Source: Clostridiales bacterium
Lineage (GTDB): Bacteria > Bacillota > Clostridia > Monoglobales > Monoglobaceae
Direction: 5' to 3'
Length of the DNA stretch: 64,000 nucleotides
Assembly: GCA_019419865.1 (NCBI GenBank)
Contig: JAHZIG010000008.1
Location: forward strand, 1 to 64,000
Position numbers and translations under genes: made by a program. Positions 8,150 to 17,028 of this stretch are shown one piece after another. The notes under the pieces were generated by a model, which made no database searches, had not been told where the DNA came from, and worked only from the letters and a program-made list of their open reading frames with translations. The stretch's first letter is position 1. Each line of letters begins with the position of its first letter.

Positions 8150-8725
8150 CTAAAGAAGCAGCGGCTGTAACTGCTTTCCCTCTAAAGCCGCCTCTACGGT
8201 CTGAGGTATCCGGGTAAAATCCGCGACCAGCGAGTTTTCCTTTTTTATGCAGTCGTCCTGTCCGAACGGAACCATATATATGTGCTTTCTGCTAAGCAGT
8301 ACGCCGATATTTCTGGCGTTTGCGCCCAAACCGTCGTTTGACGACACCGCTATCGCCACCGGACGGTTGTTTCTAAGGTGGGATTTCGCCGCCATCGTAA
8401 CTGTCGTATCCGCTATCCCGTTCGCCAGCTTCGCCAGCGTATTCCCCGTGCAAGGAGCTATTACCAGAATGTCCAGCGCCTTTTTAGGTCCTATAGGCTC
8501 CGCCTCGGCGATCGTGGTTATCGGGCTCCTGCCGGTTATAGCCTCGATCTTGCTCTTGTATTCCGCGGCGCTCCCAAATCTCGTATCCGTCGCCGCGGCG
8601 TTTTCGGACATTATGGGAACGACCTCTATTCCCCGCTCTACGAGCGCTTCGATCTGCGGCAGGACCTTTGAAAAGGTACAGTACGATCCGGTGAGCGCAA
8701 AGCCCAGTTTTATCTTACCGTCCAT
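8150..8725 (-). CDS. dpaB: dipicolinate synthase subunit B (SpoVFB)
   Basis: With DpaA this flavoprotein-like subunit makes dipicolinic acid from 4-hydroxy-tetrahydrodipicolinate in the sporulation mother cell. The start is set at ATG 8725, giving 191 residues (family about 195-200); a longer frame reaching 8824 only overlaps dpaA. The N-terminus KIKLGFALTGSYCTFSKVLP and the segment ILVIAPCTGNTLAKLANGI are typical of the DpaB/flavoprotein fold. The start lies 2 bases after the dpaA stop codon, and GGGGGTGTGAGA within the end of dpaA provides the ribosome site. The pair marks the organism as endospore-forming. Confidence 0.93.
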   Translation of the reverse strand: MDGKIKLGFALTGSYCTFSKVLPQIEALVERGIEVVPIMSENAAATDTRFGSAAEYKSKIEAITGRSPITTIAEAEPIGPKKALDILVIAPCTGNTLAKLANGIADTTVTMAAKSHLRNNRPVAIAVSSNDGLGANARNIGVLLSRKHIYMVPFGQDDCIKKENSLVADFTRIPQTVEAALEGKQLQPLLL

Positions 8726-8727
8726 TC

Positions 8728-9618
8728 TCACACCCCCAACTCCTCGAGTATATTCACAATGGCGTCCTTCATGATGTCTCCGGCTCCTTCCGGCGCGACC
8801 TTTCCGGGAAGCGAGAGCGCCCAAACGACTTTTTTGCCCAGCTCCTTAGCGGATTCAAAATCCACGCCGCCCGGTCTTGAGGCGAGGTCTATGATCAGAC
8901 AGTCGTCTCTGACCTTTGAGAGCGTCTTATGATCCAGTATCGGCGCCGGAGCGGTATTGAATATAAGCCTGAACTTTCCGATATTTTCGCTAAGGTCTTT
9001 GATACGGATACCCTTAAGCGAATTAGCCTTGATCCACGCAAGATCGCTGTACTTCCTCGCGGCGGCGCAGACGTCGGCGCCCATTCCCGCCAGCGATCTG
9101 CTTAAAACCTTGCCTATGCGGCCGTAGCCTATCACAAGACACGGAGAACCGTGGATAGTAAACGGAGTCTCCGAAATAGCTATCTCTATCGCGCCCTCGG
9201 CGGTCGGGATCGCGTTTAATACGGCGAGCTCCTCCCTTTCCATATAATCTATCGCATGAACGTTATACAGCTCGGTTATCGTTTCAAGACGGGCGTCCAT
9301 CCTGCCCGCAAGCAATATCTGTTCGTCGTTCATCTTTCTGACGACTTCGGACACGAAGATCGGAGCGTCCGAAAACGGCGCGTTTACGCATTCCCCGCCG
9401 TCGCTGTAGGGAACCGGAAAGACCGCTATGTCCGCTCCGTCTAAACAATCCTCCAGACCGCGCGCGAGGTATATATCCGAAGCTTCGCCGATCCGCTCCC
9501 CGGAAAACCCTAAGGCTTTTATTCTATATCCATCCTCCGCAAGAGAGGTCATAACGCGAAGCTGTCTCAGGTCTCCGCCTATAAATGAAAAAGTCAATAA
9601 TTTGTTCAATTCAAACAC
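8728..9618 (-). CDS. dpaA: dipicolinate synthase subunit A (SpoVFA)
   Basis: DpaA is the NAD(P)-binding subunit of dipicolinate synthase. The protein starts with a short beta strand and FIGGDLRQLRVM. It carries the Rossmann motif VIGYGRIGKVLSRSLAGMGA in the middle and LASRPGGVDFE with LPGKVAPEGAG near the end, all family hallmarks. Length is 296 residues with the GTG at 9618. TTG at 9609 fits better, because an AGAGGTG site lies six bases before it while the GTG is part of that site; the product would then be 293 residues. It is translationally coupled to dpaB. The gene stands apart from asd/dapA, its neighbours in Bacillus. Confidence 0.94.
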   Translation of the reverse strand: MFELNKLLTFSFIGGDLRQLRVMTSLAEDGYRIKALGFSGERIGEASDIYLARGLEDCLDGADIAVFPVPYSDGGECVNAPFSDAPIFVSEVVRKMNDEQILLAGRMDARLETITELYNVHAIDYMEREELAVLNAIPTAEGAIEIAISETPFTIHGSPCLVIGYGRIGKVLSRSLAGMGADVCAAARKYSDLAWIKANSLKGIRIKDLSENIGKFRLIFNTAPAPILDHKTLSKVRDDCLIIDLASRPGGVDFESAKELGKKVVWALSLPGKVAPEGAGDIMKDAIVNILEELGV

Positions 9619-9716
9619 CTCTGTACTACCAATCTATGAAGAAGTACGGATTTGGTGAACCGAATTATATCCCCGGCAAATCAAAACGCCGCCGTTATTA
9701 AGTAACCGTCGGACGC

Positions 9717-9746
9717 AGAAAAAGGAGCGGTATAAATATCCGCTCC
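9717..9746 (-). terminator. terminator after the heparinase-like gene
   Basis: On the minus strand the stem GGAGCGG / CCGCTCC is followed by TTTTTCTG, 40 bases past the stop codon. Confidence 0.8.
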
Positions 9747-9785
9747 GATTCAATAACAACTTGATTTAAGCTCGTTTTATCCGCC

Positions 9786-12725
9786 CTATACCCCATATAC
9801 CGACACATCGACCTCGGCGGCGTTCCTGTTCTTGGGATATATCAGGGTCGTAAAGCCGTCCTTGGCGTCCGCGACCGCTCTTATTATGTTGGTCATCGGC
9901 GTTCCCTCGCAGGGGAAATTCTTCAGCGATCTACCCTTGTCTACCTTGATATCCGGCTCTCCTCCGCCCAGGAAATACACGTCCATATCCACGTCGTAGT
10001 AGCCCTTGCAGCGAACCGCGTTCCCGTCGATCTCGCATTCCTTCATCGCGGTCGGCAGGCTGAACCTTATCCGGCCGTCGAAATCCTCGACGGTGTCGCG
10101 TATCAGATATACGTCGTCTTTCTTATAATATTTTACGTTTCTCGTATGCGTCCCGCCTTCGATATTCTCAATCCTGACGGTCATCTCGTCCAGCTCGTCC
10201 GAAGTCTTGAACTCGGTTACCTCCGTAGTTCTCGGCGTGTCGTTCCAGCCCCGTACCGCGCTGTATTCGGTCTTCTCCAAATTGATCGAGAACGGATCCG
10301 GATTCGTCTTCTTGCCGCCGCGGCGCTCGAACATCAGACAGCCGTGCGCCGTGGAGCTGACGTACCAGTCCTTAGTACTGTCAAAATACCCCTCTATTCC
10401 CGGGTCGTTTACCACCAAGACGTTGTCCTTGTATATCACAAAAGATCCCTCGTCGTAGTGTCCGTGCCCTATCTTCTTATACGGCGCCATCATCGCAAAC
10501 ATGCTCTCCTTGCCGGCGACGCCGTAGTTATTGCGGAATACGTATATACCGGAGTCCTTAAATTCCCCGGTCGAGGTCAGCTTAGGTCTCTCGGCGCCGC
10601 TGGGAACATAAGAACTTCCGGGCCCTAAAAGGTTCTCGAACGCGATCGCCTCGCCCCAGTAATGTCCCATAGGCTTTCCGGCTTTCTCCCAGGTATAGTA
10701 CATCATATCGCCAAGCTTCGGGTCGAACTCCGCGATATCCGCGCAGTATATGCCGAGCGGCGCGTAGCATTCGCCGCTGTCCAGATGGTGATCCCCAAAC
10801 GGTATTGTGGATATTCTGTTATCGAACATTTCATAAGCCGGCGTCTGCATATAGATGCTGTAGCGGAACATCTTACCTATACATTCGTCTTTCATCCAAT
10901 CCTCGCCGGTACAGTTTTTAACGACTTTCGCGACAACCGCGAACCGGGTCAGCGACGCGAAGTGATACCTTATAGATTCCGGCCACGAACCGTCCGCGCC
11001 GACGTTTACTCTGAGCTGGCTGCGCAGGAACTTGAGCGCGATCTCTCGCCAGCATGCGGCGAGCTCCATCTCCGGCATAGCGAATACCGTAAACAATACT
11101 CCGGCCGCCATGTCCGTCTGCCAGTTGCCCGCATACGACTGCATATCGCTCTCGCTCAGCTCAGTCCTGTCGCGCAGGTCGAGCATGTACGGCAGGAAAT
11201 ATTCCAAAAGCTCCATCATTTTATGGCGTTCTCTGAGGCTGAACGCCTCGGCGCCTTTGATGAGATTATACGCGCTCATTATCGAGCAGAGCACTCTTCC
11301 GCCCTGCACCGCGCCGTACGCGTCCGAGCCTTCCGGCCTCTCGTCGAAAATCAGCCAGTGCTCTATGCCCTGACAGAAATCGTTTAATATGTAGAGTATC
11401 TGCTGTTTAGCCTTGAGCGCGTATTTGCGCTCTTTGGTAAACATATACATTATCGCGTCGGCCTGACACGTCAATAAAAACTGTCCCGCGGCCGCAACGG
11501 CCTTTTTGTTGAAGAAATGCGTGAAACCGCCTACGTTTTTCTTATCTTTATCCAAAAATTCTATCTCGAACTTCAGTCCCTGATAGCCTTTCCCGTCCAG
11601 TTTCGCGTCGAAGAACAAGGTGTTGTTGACTCCGCCGTCGATCGGGATATCCTCGTCGTATACCCACGCTCCGCTGTCCTCTACGGTCGGGTTTTCGATA
11701 TATATCGATCTCTTTTGACTGCCGCAGAACGGGTATTTATCCTCCCAGCGCATGACCGGCTCGCCCTCGACGGCTACCGGCGTCCAGTGATACGGGAGCT
11801 CGTCGCCTTCTTCAAAGCCGCCGTTTTTGATGTCCCAATCCCGGCCTTCCGACGGGAATACGCTCAGGTTATCGATCCAGACGTGGCCTATGCCGCTCTC
11901 CTCGTTCTCGGACGGCGGCAGAACGAAACGGATGCGCGCGTACTCGGCCTTCTCCGGCGACATGAACGTGACCACTTTCTCGGTACTTCTCCACACGTAG
12001 AAATCCTTGTTGACTCTTTCGTAGTCGATATCCTTTACCATCATCAGTTTGGTAGCTTCGATCTGCTCCGGCGTAAACGTGTCGGAAAAGCCTTTTATCT
12101 TATCCAGCTCGCCTCTTAAAACGGGGTCGTTCTCGACCCTCTCGATAAATTGTTCCGTCTCGTCCTCGCTCATAAACAGGTTGAAATTTTTCTCATAATC
12201 GCTTCTGAGTTTCTTAGACAGCCGCGCGCTTCTTATAGCGTTCAAAAGCTTCACGGTCGCCTTGCCAAGTTCCTCGCCCTGTTTGTCTTTGGTGTTCTCG
12301 ATCGCCTGTTTAACGTCCTCGACCCGCTTGGGATCGAGGCTCCCGACGCTTCCGTCGGTCGGGGTGGCGCATATCTTCTTGCACCGCTCCAGCGCGAGAG
12401 CGAGCGTCTCGTCAAGCCTGTTCATTATATGCGTGCCCTTGAACCATTTAAACGAGGTCTCGAGTCCGTACTCGTGCATATCGTAGCTGCCGACCATGGT
12501 GTAGCGCTTGGTCGCGAAACTGATCGGGTCGGTCTCGGCCGAACTTACGCACTCGCGCGAGCGGACAAACGGGATAGTTCCCTCTCCCTCGAGCGCCTTT
12601 ACCGCCTCGTTTATCATATATTCGAGCGCTAAAATATTGCCCTCGGTATAAAATTCGCGGTTCTTTTCGATCTCCCTTTCAGCCGCTTCAACAAGCTTTT
12701 CCAAATACCTTCTGCTCTTCTTCAT
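9786..12725 (-). CDS. heparinase II/III-like protein with embedded carbohydrate-binding-type module
   Basis: The 979-residue protein has no visible signal peptide: it starts MKKSRRYLEKLVEAAEREIE. Residues about 1-230 are helical. Residues about 240-405 are a beta-rich segment with a W-bearing, CBM-like pattern (VWIDNLSVFPSEGRDWD, IKNGGFEEGDELPYHW). Residues about 410-680 form the alpha toroid of the heparinase/alginate lyase fold, and about 690-979 the C-terminal beta sandwich with the conserved GHGHYDEGSFVIYKDN. Such enzymes eliminate uronic-acid-containing glycans, but the exact polymer is unclear. Without a signal it may work on imported oligosaccharides in the cytoplasm. GGAGGG precedes the ATG. 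It is a single-gene unit. Confidence 0.82.
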   Translation of the reverse strand: MKKSRRYLEKLVEAAEREIEKNREFYTEGNILALEYMINEAVKALEGEGTIPFVRSRECVSSAETDPISFATKRYTMVGSYDMHEYGLETSFKWFKGTHIMNRLDETLALALERCKKICATPTDGSVGSLDPKRVEDVKQAIENTKDKQGEELGKATVKLLNAIRSARLSKKLRSDYEKNFNLFMSEDETEQFIERVENDPVLRGELDKIKGFSDTFTPEQIEATKLMMVKDIDYERVNKDFYVWRSTEKVVTFMSPEKAEYARIRFVLPPSENEESGIGHVWIDNLSVFPSEGRDWDIKNGGFEEGDELPYHWTPVAVEGEPVMRWEDKYPFCGSQKRSIYIENPTVEDSGAWVYDEDIPIDGGVNNTLFFDAKLDGKGYQGLKFEIEFLDKDKKNVGGFTHFFNKKAVAAAGQFLLTCQADAIMYMFTKERKYALKAKQQILYILNDFCQGIEHWLIFDERPEGSDAYGAVQGGRVLCSIMSAYNLIKGAEAFSLRERHKMMELLEYFLPYMLDLRDRTELSESDMQSYAGNWQTDMAAGVLFTVFAMPEMELAACWREIALKFLRSQLRVNVGADGSWPESIRYHFASLTRFAVVAKVVKNCTGEDWMKDECIGKMFRYSIYMQTPAYEMFDNRISTIPFGDHHLDSGECYAPLGIYCADIAEFDPKLGDMMYYTWEKAGKPMGHYWGEAIAFENLLGPGSSYVPSGAERPKLTSTGEFKDSGIYVFRNNYGVAGKESMFAMMAPYKKIGHGHYDEGSFVIYKDNVLVVNDPGIEGYFDSTKDWYVSSTAHGCLMFERRGGKKTNPDPFSINLEKTEYSAVRGWNDTPRTTEVTEFKTSDELDEMTVRIENIEGGTHTRNVKYYKKDDVYLIRDTVEDFDGRIRFSLPTAMKECEIDGNAVRCKGYYDVDMDVYFLGGGEPDIKVDKGRSLKNFPCEGTPMTNIIRAVADAKDGFTTLIYPKNRNAAEVDVSVYGV

Positions 12726-12799
12726 TATAACCCTCCGTAAGTTATGCGTGTGTAATTATTTATATTAAATTGATATATTTTTCTCATAAGACATGACTT

Positions 12800-12823
12800 T
12801 GCGGAAGACGAACGCCTTCCGCA
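12800..12823. terminator. hairpin between the heparinase gene and the sensor kinase
   Basis: A perfect 8-bp stem, TGCGGAAG / CTTCCGCA, has an 8-nt loop and lies 63 bases beyond the kinase stop codon. There is no strong T-run on the minus strand, so terminator function is likely but not certain. Confidence 0.5.
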
Positions 12824-12885
12824 GATATTTTAGCCGCGATCGCCCGGCTTATACGCCTAAGTCAAACCAAAACCCGATTTGCGGA

Positions 12886-14340
12886 TTATGGGGTCGGCTT
12901 TTTACCTCTTTCAGGTTTGCCCTTGTCGAGCGTAAAATAGAATTCCGCGTACTCGCCCTCCACGCTTCTCACCTTGATCTCCTTATGGTGCGCGGCGAGC
13001 ATCCCCTTAACTATATGCAGACCTATTCCCGTGCCTTCCTTGTTAACGCCTCTCGATTTGTCCACCTTATAGAGCCTTTCGAAGATCATCTTCTGCTCGT
13101 CCTCGGGAATACCCACGCCGTCGTTCTTCACGGAAACGAATATCTCGCCGCCCTTGGGCGCGGTCTTTATCGTTATATCCCCGCCGGGGTAGGTGAACTT
13201 TATCGCGTTGTCGATAAGATTTGTAAGCGCCATCTTGATCTTATCCTCGTCGGCTTTAACGTAACATTTATCGGTCTCGAACTCGAGATCGACGTTTATA
13301 TTCTTTTCTTCGAGTTTGGGGCTGACGCCTATTATCAAAAGGCGCATCACCTCGTTTATATCGAAACTTGAAATATTCAGTTCAAGCTTATCGGACTTTA
13401 TTCTGGTCAAGTCCAAAAATGTATTGACAAGCCTCGAAAGTCTCGTCACCTCGTCGCGGACTATCTGAAGATAGTACTTCTGTTTTTCGGGCGGGATGGT
13501 GTCGTCTAAGATACCGTCCACGAATCCGCCTATAGTAGTCATCGGCGTCCTCAGCTCGTGAGATACGTCGGATATAAAGCTGTCGCGTATATTCTCCGAC
13601 TTCTCCAACTCAGACGCCATATTGTTGAACGTATCCGCCAAGTCGGTTATCTCCTTGACGTTCTCGTCGCTGTCGGACAGCTCGACCCTCGATCCCAGCT
13701 TTCCGGAGGCGAATTCGTTCACCGTCTTGCCGATACGGTTGATCGGGTTGGATAGCATCTTGGACAGCATATAAGACATCACAAACGACACTATTATAAC
13801 AACAACGACCGAGAAAATCAATATCTTAAACAGCTCCATCAGCATTTTTTGCCGCTCCGGCACAGGCGTCGATATCAAGACCGAGCCGAGCACGGCGTCT
13901 CCTATCTCGCTGTTGGTTATAGGAACCTCTAAAGTGAACATCGTCTCGTTGAACAGACCGCCGAACGAACCGACCACCGAGGTCATTTTCCCGCCGAGCA
14001 CGTCTTTTAGGTACTCGCTCGAAATAGAACTCTTGTTGGAACTGAGATACCCGCTGTCGCTTGTATTGACCAATATCTCTCCGTTTGCGTCCGTGACTAT
14101 TATATGCGTATTACTGCTCTTTGAAAAACCGTTCATGACTGAATTCAGGTTTTCCATCGAGATGCCGTTGTTTATAAGACTGACTATAGAATCGGCGTTC
14201 TTCATCAAGGTATGCTCGCTCTCCCTTGAGACGTAACTGCTCATCAGAACCATTTGGAGCGAACCTAAGATGATTATTCCCACCAAGACCGTGACAAGGT
14301 TTGTAAAAAATACCCTTGAAAATATAGTCTTTCCAAACAT
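12886..14340 (-). CDS. PhoR/WalK-type membrane sensor histidine kinase
   Basis: The 484-residue kinase has a first membrane helix at about 10-33, an extracellular sensor of about 130 residues and a second helix at about 172-195. A HAMP domain follows (SNPINRIGKTVNEFASGKL). The HisKA phosphoacceptor motif is SHELRTPMTTIGGF near residue 260, and the HATPase has NLIDNAIKFT, DGVGIP and GTGIGLHIV. No PAS domain is visible. It is the partner of the adjacent response regulator; the start ATG overlaps the regulator stop codon (TAATG). The signal is unknown. The C-terminus is lysine/proline rich. Confidence 0.92.
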   Translation of the reverse strand: MFGKTIFSRVFFTNLVTVLVGIIILGSLQMVLMSSYVSRESEHTLMKNADSIVSLINNGISMENLNSVMNGFSKSSNTHIIVTDANGEILVNTSDSGYLSSNKSSISSEYLKDVLGGKMTSVVGSFGGLFNETMFTLEVPITNSEIGDAVLGSVLISTPVPERQKMLMELFKILIFSVVVVIIVSFVMSYMLSKMLSNPINRIGKTVNEFASGKLGSRVELSDSDENVKEITDLADTFNNMASELEKSENIRDSFISDVSHELRTPMTTIGGFVDGILDDTIPPEKQKYYLQIVRDEVTRLSRLVNTFLDLTRIKSDKLELNISSFDINEVMRLLIIGVSPKLEEKNINVDLEFETDKCYVKADEDKIKMALTNLIDNAIKFTYPGGDITIKTAPKGGEIFVSVKNDGVGIPEDEQKMIFERLYKVDKSRGVNKEGTGIGLHIVKGMLAAHHKEIKVRSVEGEYAEFYFTLDKGKPERGKKPTP

Positions 14341-15044
14341 TATTGCTCTACCTCAAATTTATAGCCTACCCGCCAAATAGTTTTGAGGTTCCAGTTTCTC
14401 TCCTTGCCTTCTATCTTCTCTCTGATCCTCTTTATATGCACGTCCACCGTTCTCGAATCGCCGAAGAACTCGTAGCCCCAGATCTTGTCGAGGAGCTGGT
14501 CTCTTGTGAACACCTTATTCGCATTTTTCGCAAGGAAATACAACAGCTCAAACTCTTTAGGCGGCATTTCCACCTTTTTGTCGTCGATATATACCTCGTA
14601 TGTAGACTGATTTATCCTGAGTCCGTCGAATACGAGCTCGTCCTCGTCTTCGTCCTCGCCGCCCGAACCCTGGTTCTCGCTCCTGCGCATTACCGCTTTT
14701 ATACGCGCGACCATCTCTTTCGGCTCAAACGGCTTTACAATATAGTCGTCGGCTCCCAGCTCGAGCCCCAAGACCTTGTCGAAGGTCTCGCCCTTGGCGG
14801 ACAGCATGATTATAGGCACGTTGCTCAGCGCCCTGATCTCGCGGCAGACCTGCCAGCCGTCCTTGACCGGAAGCATTATGTCCAAAAGTATAAGGTTCGG
14901 CGAATGTTCCTTAAACTTGTCTATCGCCTCCTGACCGTCGTTGGCGATTATCGCCTCGTAGCCTTCCTTCTCGATATAAAGTCTTATCAGCTCGCAAATA
15001 TTACTCTCGTCGTCCACTATCAATATTTTTACTTTATTTTCCAT
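14340..15044 (-). CDS. OmpR/PhoB-type response regulator
   Basis: The 234-residue regulator has a receiver domain with acidic pocket DDE near the start, phosphoacceptor Asp in LILLDIMLP, Thr/Ser position MLSAKG and Lys in DYIVKPF. A DNA-binding winged helix follows (PPKEFELLYFLAKNANKVFTRDQLL, GDSRTVDVHIKRIREKIE). An acidic linker (GGEDEDEDE) joins the domains. It is translationally coupled to the kinase. Upstream on the minus strand are TTTACA/TTAATA hexamers spaced by 5 bp and a TATAAT, which resemble Pho boxes, but this is weak evidence. It regulates by sequence-specific DNA binding after phosphorylation. Confidence 0.93.
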   Translation of the reverse strand: MENKVKILIVDDESNICELIRLYIEKEGYEAIIANDGQEAIDKFKEHSPNLILLDIMLPVKDGWQVCREIRALSNVPIIMLSAKGETFDKVLGLELGADDYIVKPFEPKEMVARIKAVMRRSENQGSGGEDEDEDELVFDGLRINQSTYEVYIDDKKVEMPPKEFELLYFLAKNANKVFTRDQLLDKIWGYEFFGDSRTVDVHIKRIREKIEGKERNWNLKTIWRVGYKFEVEQ

Positions 15045-15282
15045 CTTACAACATCCTTTCGCCAGTGCGGTTATTTATATCAGCGTCTTTTCCCATTCCC
15101 TAATAAGTTATTATACCACAGATTTAAATAAATGTATTAATTTTTTGTAAATAAACGCATAATTTTTGTCCATAATATTTTTATAGAACAAATTTATCAG
15201 AAAAAGCTCCTCTGCCGCGCCCCGCGGAAACTTTCTGTAAATTTTGAAGCTATTAAATTCTACATCAAAAGGAGGAATCTCA

Positions 15283-15630
15283 ATGAACGGCGCTCTTACG
15301 TTAAAACCTCAGACAAACGACAAATTAGACCCGAAAACGCAGGTATCCGAAACGGTCGAAGCCCCGTCCCTATCAAGGCGCGGATACAAAAAACTGCTCG
15401 CGGAAAAACAGCGGGAATACGAACTTCTCTACGACGAAACTTTAAAGGCCATGGAACAGTATCAATACTCTTTAGACTACTTTGAGTTCATGACCGACGC
15501 CAAGCTGATAGATACGTGCATATACGAGATAAAACGCAGCGAAAGCGAGTTTGAATATCTATTGCTAAGGCTTAAAGCCAAGCACGCCGAACTGACCGCG
15601 CTAAAGAATGGCGCTCCGGCCGGCAGGTAA
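15283..15630 (+). CDS. DUF2508 (YaaL-like) family protein
   Basis: The start at 15283 follows GGAGGA at 6-nt spacing; an in-frame ATG at 15244 has no ribosome site. The product is 115 residues, without membrane segments. The C-terminal half (AMEQYQYSLDYFEFMTD, AKLIDTCIYEIKRSE) matches the helical signature of DUF2508, the family of Bacillus YaaL. YaaL sits next to recR and bofA in Bacillus; here the gene is alone, divergent from the two-component system and convergent with the thi operon. Function is unknown. Confidence 0.7.
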   Translation: MNGALTLKPQTNDKLDPKTQVSETVEAPSLSRRGYKKLLAEKQREYELLYDETLKAMEQYQYSLDYFEFMTDAKLIDTCIYEIKRSESEFEYLLLRLKAKHAELTALKNGAPAGR

Positions 15631-15638
15631 ATGAAAAA

Positions 15639-15662
15639 GGGCGGAGATCCGATCTTCCGCCC
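15639..15662. terminator. bidirectional terminator, end of thi operon
   Basis: A near-perfect stem GGGCGGA(A)GATC / GATC(T)TCCGCCC lies between two convergent genes. The minus strand continues CTTTTTCAT, so it ends the thi operon. Confidence 0.8.
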
Positions 15663-15684
15663 AATAATTCATAATTTGCAACTT

Positions 15685-16356
15685 TTACATAAGCTCGGTA
15701 AAATCGACTATGTACTTATCCGAAAGCTCCCTGAGCTTGTCTCTGTCTTTCTCCGCCGAACCGTCCTCTACTATTACCACGCTGAGACCGATCCGCTTGG
15801 CGGTGTTGAGCGCGACGAGTATGTCCTCGAACAGCACGCTCTCGGCCGCGACGGAGCCTAGCCGCCTTAGACATTCTATGTAGACGTCGGGCGCGTGTTT
15901 GCCGGTTCCCACCTCGTCGGCGTATGTAAAGACGTCGATCAGATCGTACATATCGTTATTTTTCAGGCAGGCCTCGGCGAGCTCTTTTGAACAGGCGGTC
16001 GCGACCGCGACCTTTTTCCCGTCCCGCTTCAGCTTCTCCAGATACTCGGGCGCGCCCTTTTTTGGCTTTATCTTATGCGCGTAGCCGTCGTAGACCATAT
16101 CGTTCCAACATTCGCGTATCTCATCGACGCTCGCAGGCAGGTCGTAGACCTGTTTTACATACGCGCTGCTCTGCAGCAGGGTCATATGCGCGACCCGGCT
16201 CAGGACTTCGTCCGAAGCCTCGTAGTTATATCCCTTAAGAAAATCTATCAACAGCCTGTCCCACACCCACATCGAATCGATAAGCGTGCCGTCCAGGTCG
16301 AACATAGAACTGGTCTTATTCGTCAATATCCTGTCAAAATCATAAACGCCGCTCAA
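15685..16356 (-). CDS. HAD-superfamily phosphatase at the end of the thi operon
   Basis: The 223-residue enzyme has HAD motif I FDLDGTLIDSM, motif II VATACS and a motif III/IV region with FEDILVALNTAKRIGL. The cap-domain layout is that of beta-phosphoglucomutase/PGP-type phosphatases. The likely start is TTG at 16356, with AAGGCGG inside the end of thiE; an ATG at motif I (16305) would remove the first strand region. It follows thiE by 6 bases, so it is co-transcribed under the TPP riboswitch. Inference: it may dephosphorylate thiamine phosphate or clear toxic pathway phosphates. No thiL is in the window. Confidence 0.82.
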   Translation of the reverse strand: MSGVYDFDRILTNKTSSMFDLDGTLIDSMWVWDRLLIDFLKGYNYEASDEVLSRVAHMTLLQSSAYVKQVYDLPASVDEIRECWNDMVYDGYAHKIKPKKGAPEYLEKLKRDGKKVAVATACSKELAEACLKNNDMYDLIDVFTYADEVGTGKHAPDVYIECLRRLGSVAAESVLFEDILVALNTAKRIGLSVVIVEDGSAEKDRDKLRELSDKYIVDFTELM

Positions 16357-16362
16357 TATAAA

Positions 16363-17028
16363 TCACCGCCTTCTAAAGCCGTCCACGATCTTTTTCAGCT
16401 CGGCCGCGGCGCCGCGCGGGTCGTCGCTCCCCATTATGCAGGATACGACCGCTACCCCGTCTATTCCGGTCTCGCTAAGCTCTGCCGCGTTGGATAAGTT
16501 TATGCCGCCTATTCCGACGATCGGGATCCGCCCGTACGGATTATTATGAGCGTAGTCGGCTATCGCCTTTATCCCCTCGGCGCCTATCCAGTTGGCGTCC
16601 TTTTTGGTATTGGTGGAGAACGCCGCTCCGCTTCCCAAATAGTCGGCGCCGCCCCTGACGGCCTCCTCCGCCTGTTCGACGTTACCCGCCGATATACCTA
16701 TTATTTTGTCCTCGCCGAGCAGTTTTCTCGCCGCGATCAGCGGCATATCGCTCTGCCCCAAATGGACTCCGTCCGCGTCCGCCGCGAGAGCTATATCGAT
16801 CCTGTCGTTTATGAGCAAAGGTACTCCCGCCGCGTCGCAGATTTTTTTGAGTTCCATGGCTTCGGCGTAAAATTCTCTTGTGGTTATATCCTTTTCCCTG
16901 AGCTGGACCAATCCCGAACCTCCGCGGATCGCCTCGCTCACGGTCTCGATCAGTCTCCCGCGCGGGCATATATCGGTATCGGTCACCGTGTACACCGAAT
17001 AATCTATCTTGTTTTTATCCTTGAACAT
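16363..17028 (-). CDS. thiE: thiamine-phosphate synthase
   Basis: ThiE couples HMP pyrophosphate with thiazole phosphate to give thiamine monophosphate. The 221-residue TIM barrel shows VQLREKDITTREF, the pyrophosphate-binding LLINDRIDIALAADADGVHLGQSDMP, ISAGNVEQAEEAVRGGADYLGSGAAF with nearby Thr, and IVGIGGIN, all typical. It overlaps thiM by 14 bases, indicating coupling. A pathway made of thiC, thiD, thiM and thiE without thiG/thiS/thiH/thiF in the operon suggests HMP synthesis plus thiazole salvage. Confidence 0.95.
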   Translation of the reverse strand: MFKDKNKIDYSVYTVTDTDICPRGRLIETVSEAIRGGSGLVQLREKDITTREFYAEAMELKKICDAAGVPLLINDRIDIALAADADGVHLGQSDMPLIAARKLLGEDKIIGISAGNVEQAEEAVRGGADYLGSGAAFSTNTKKDANWIGAEGIKAIADYAHNNPYGRIPIVGIGGINLSNAAELSETGIDGVAVVSCIMGSDDPRGAAAELKKIVDGFRRR

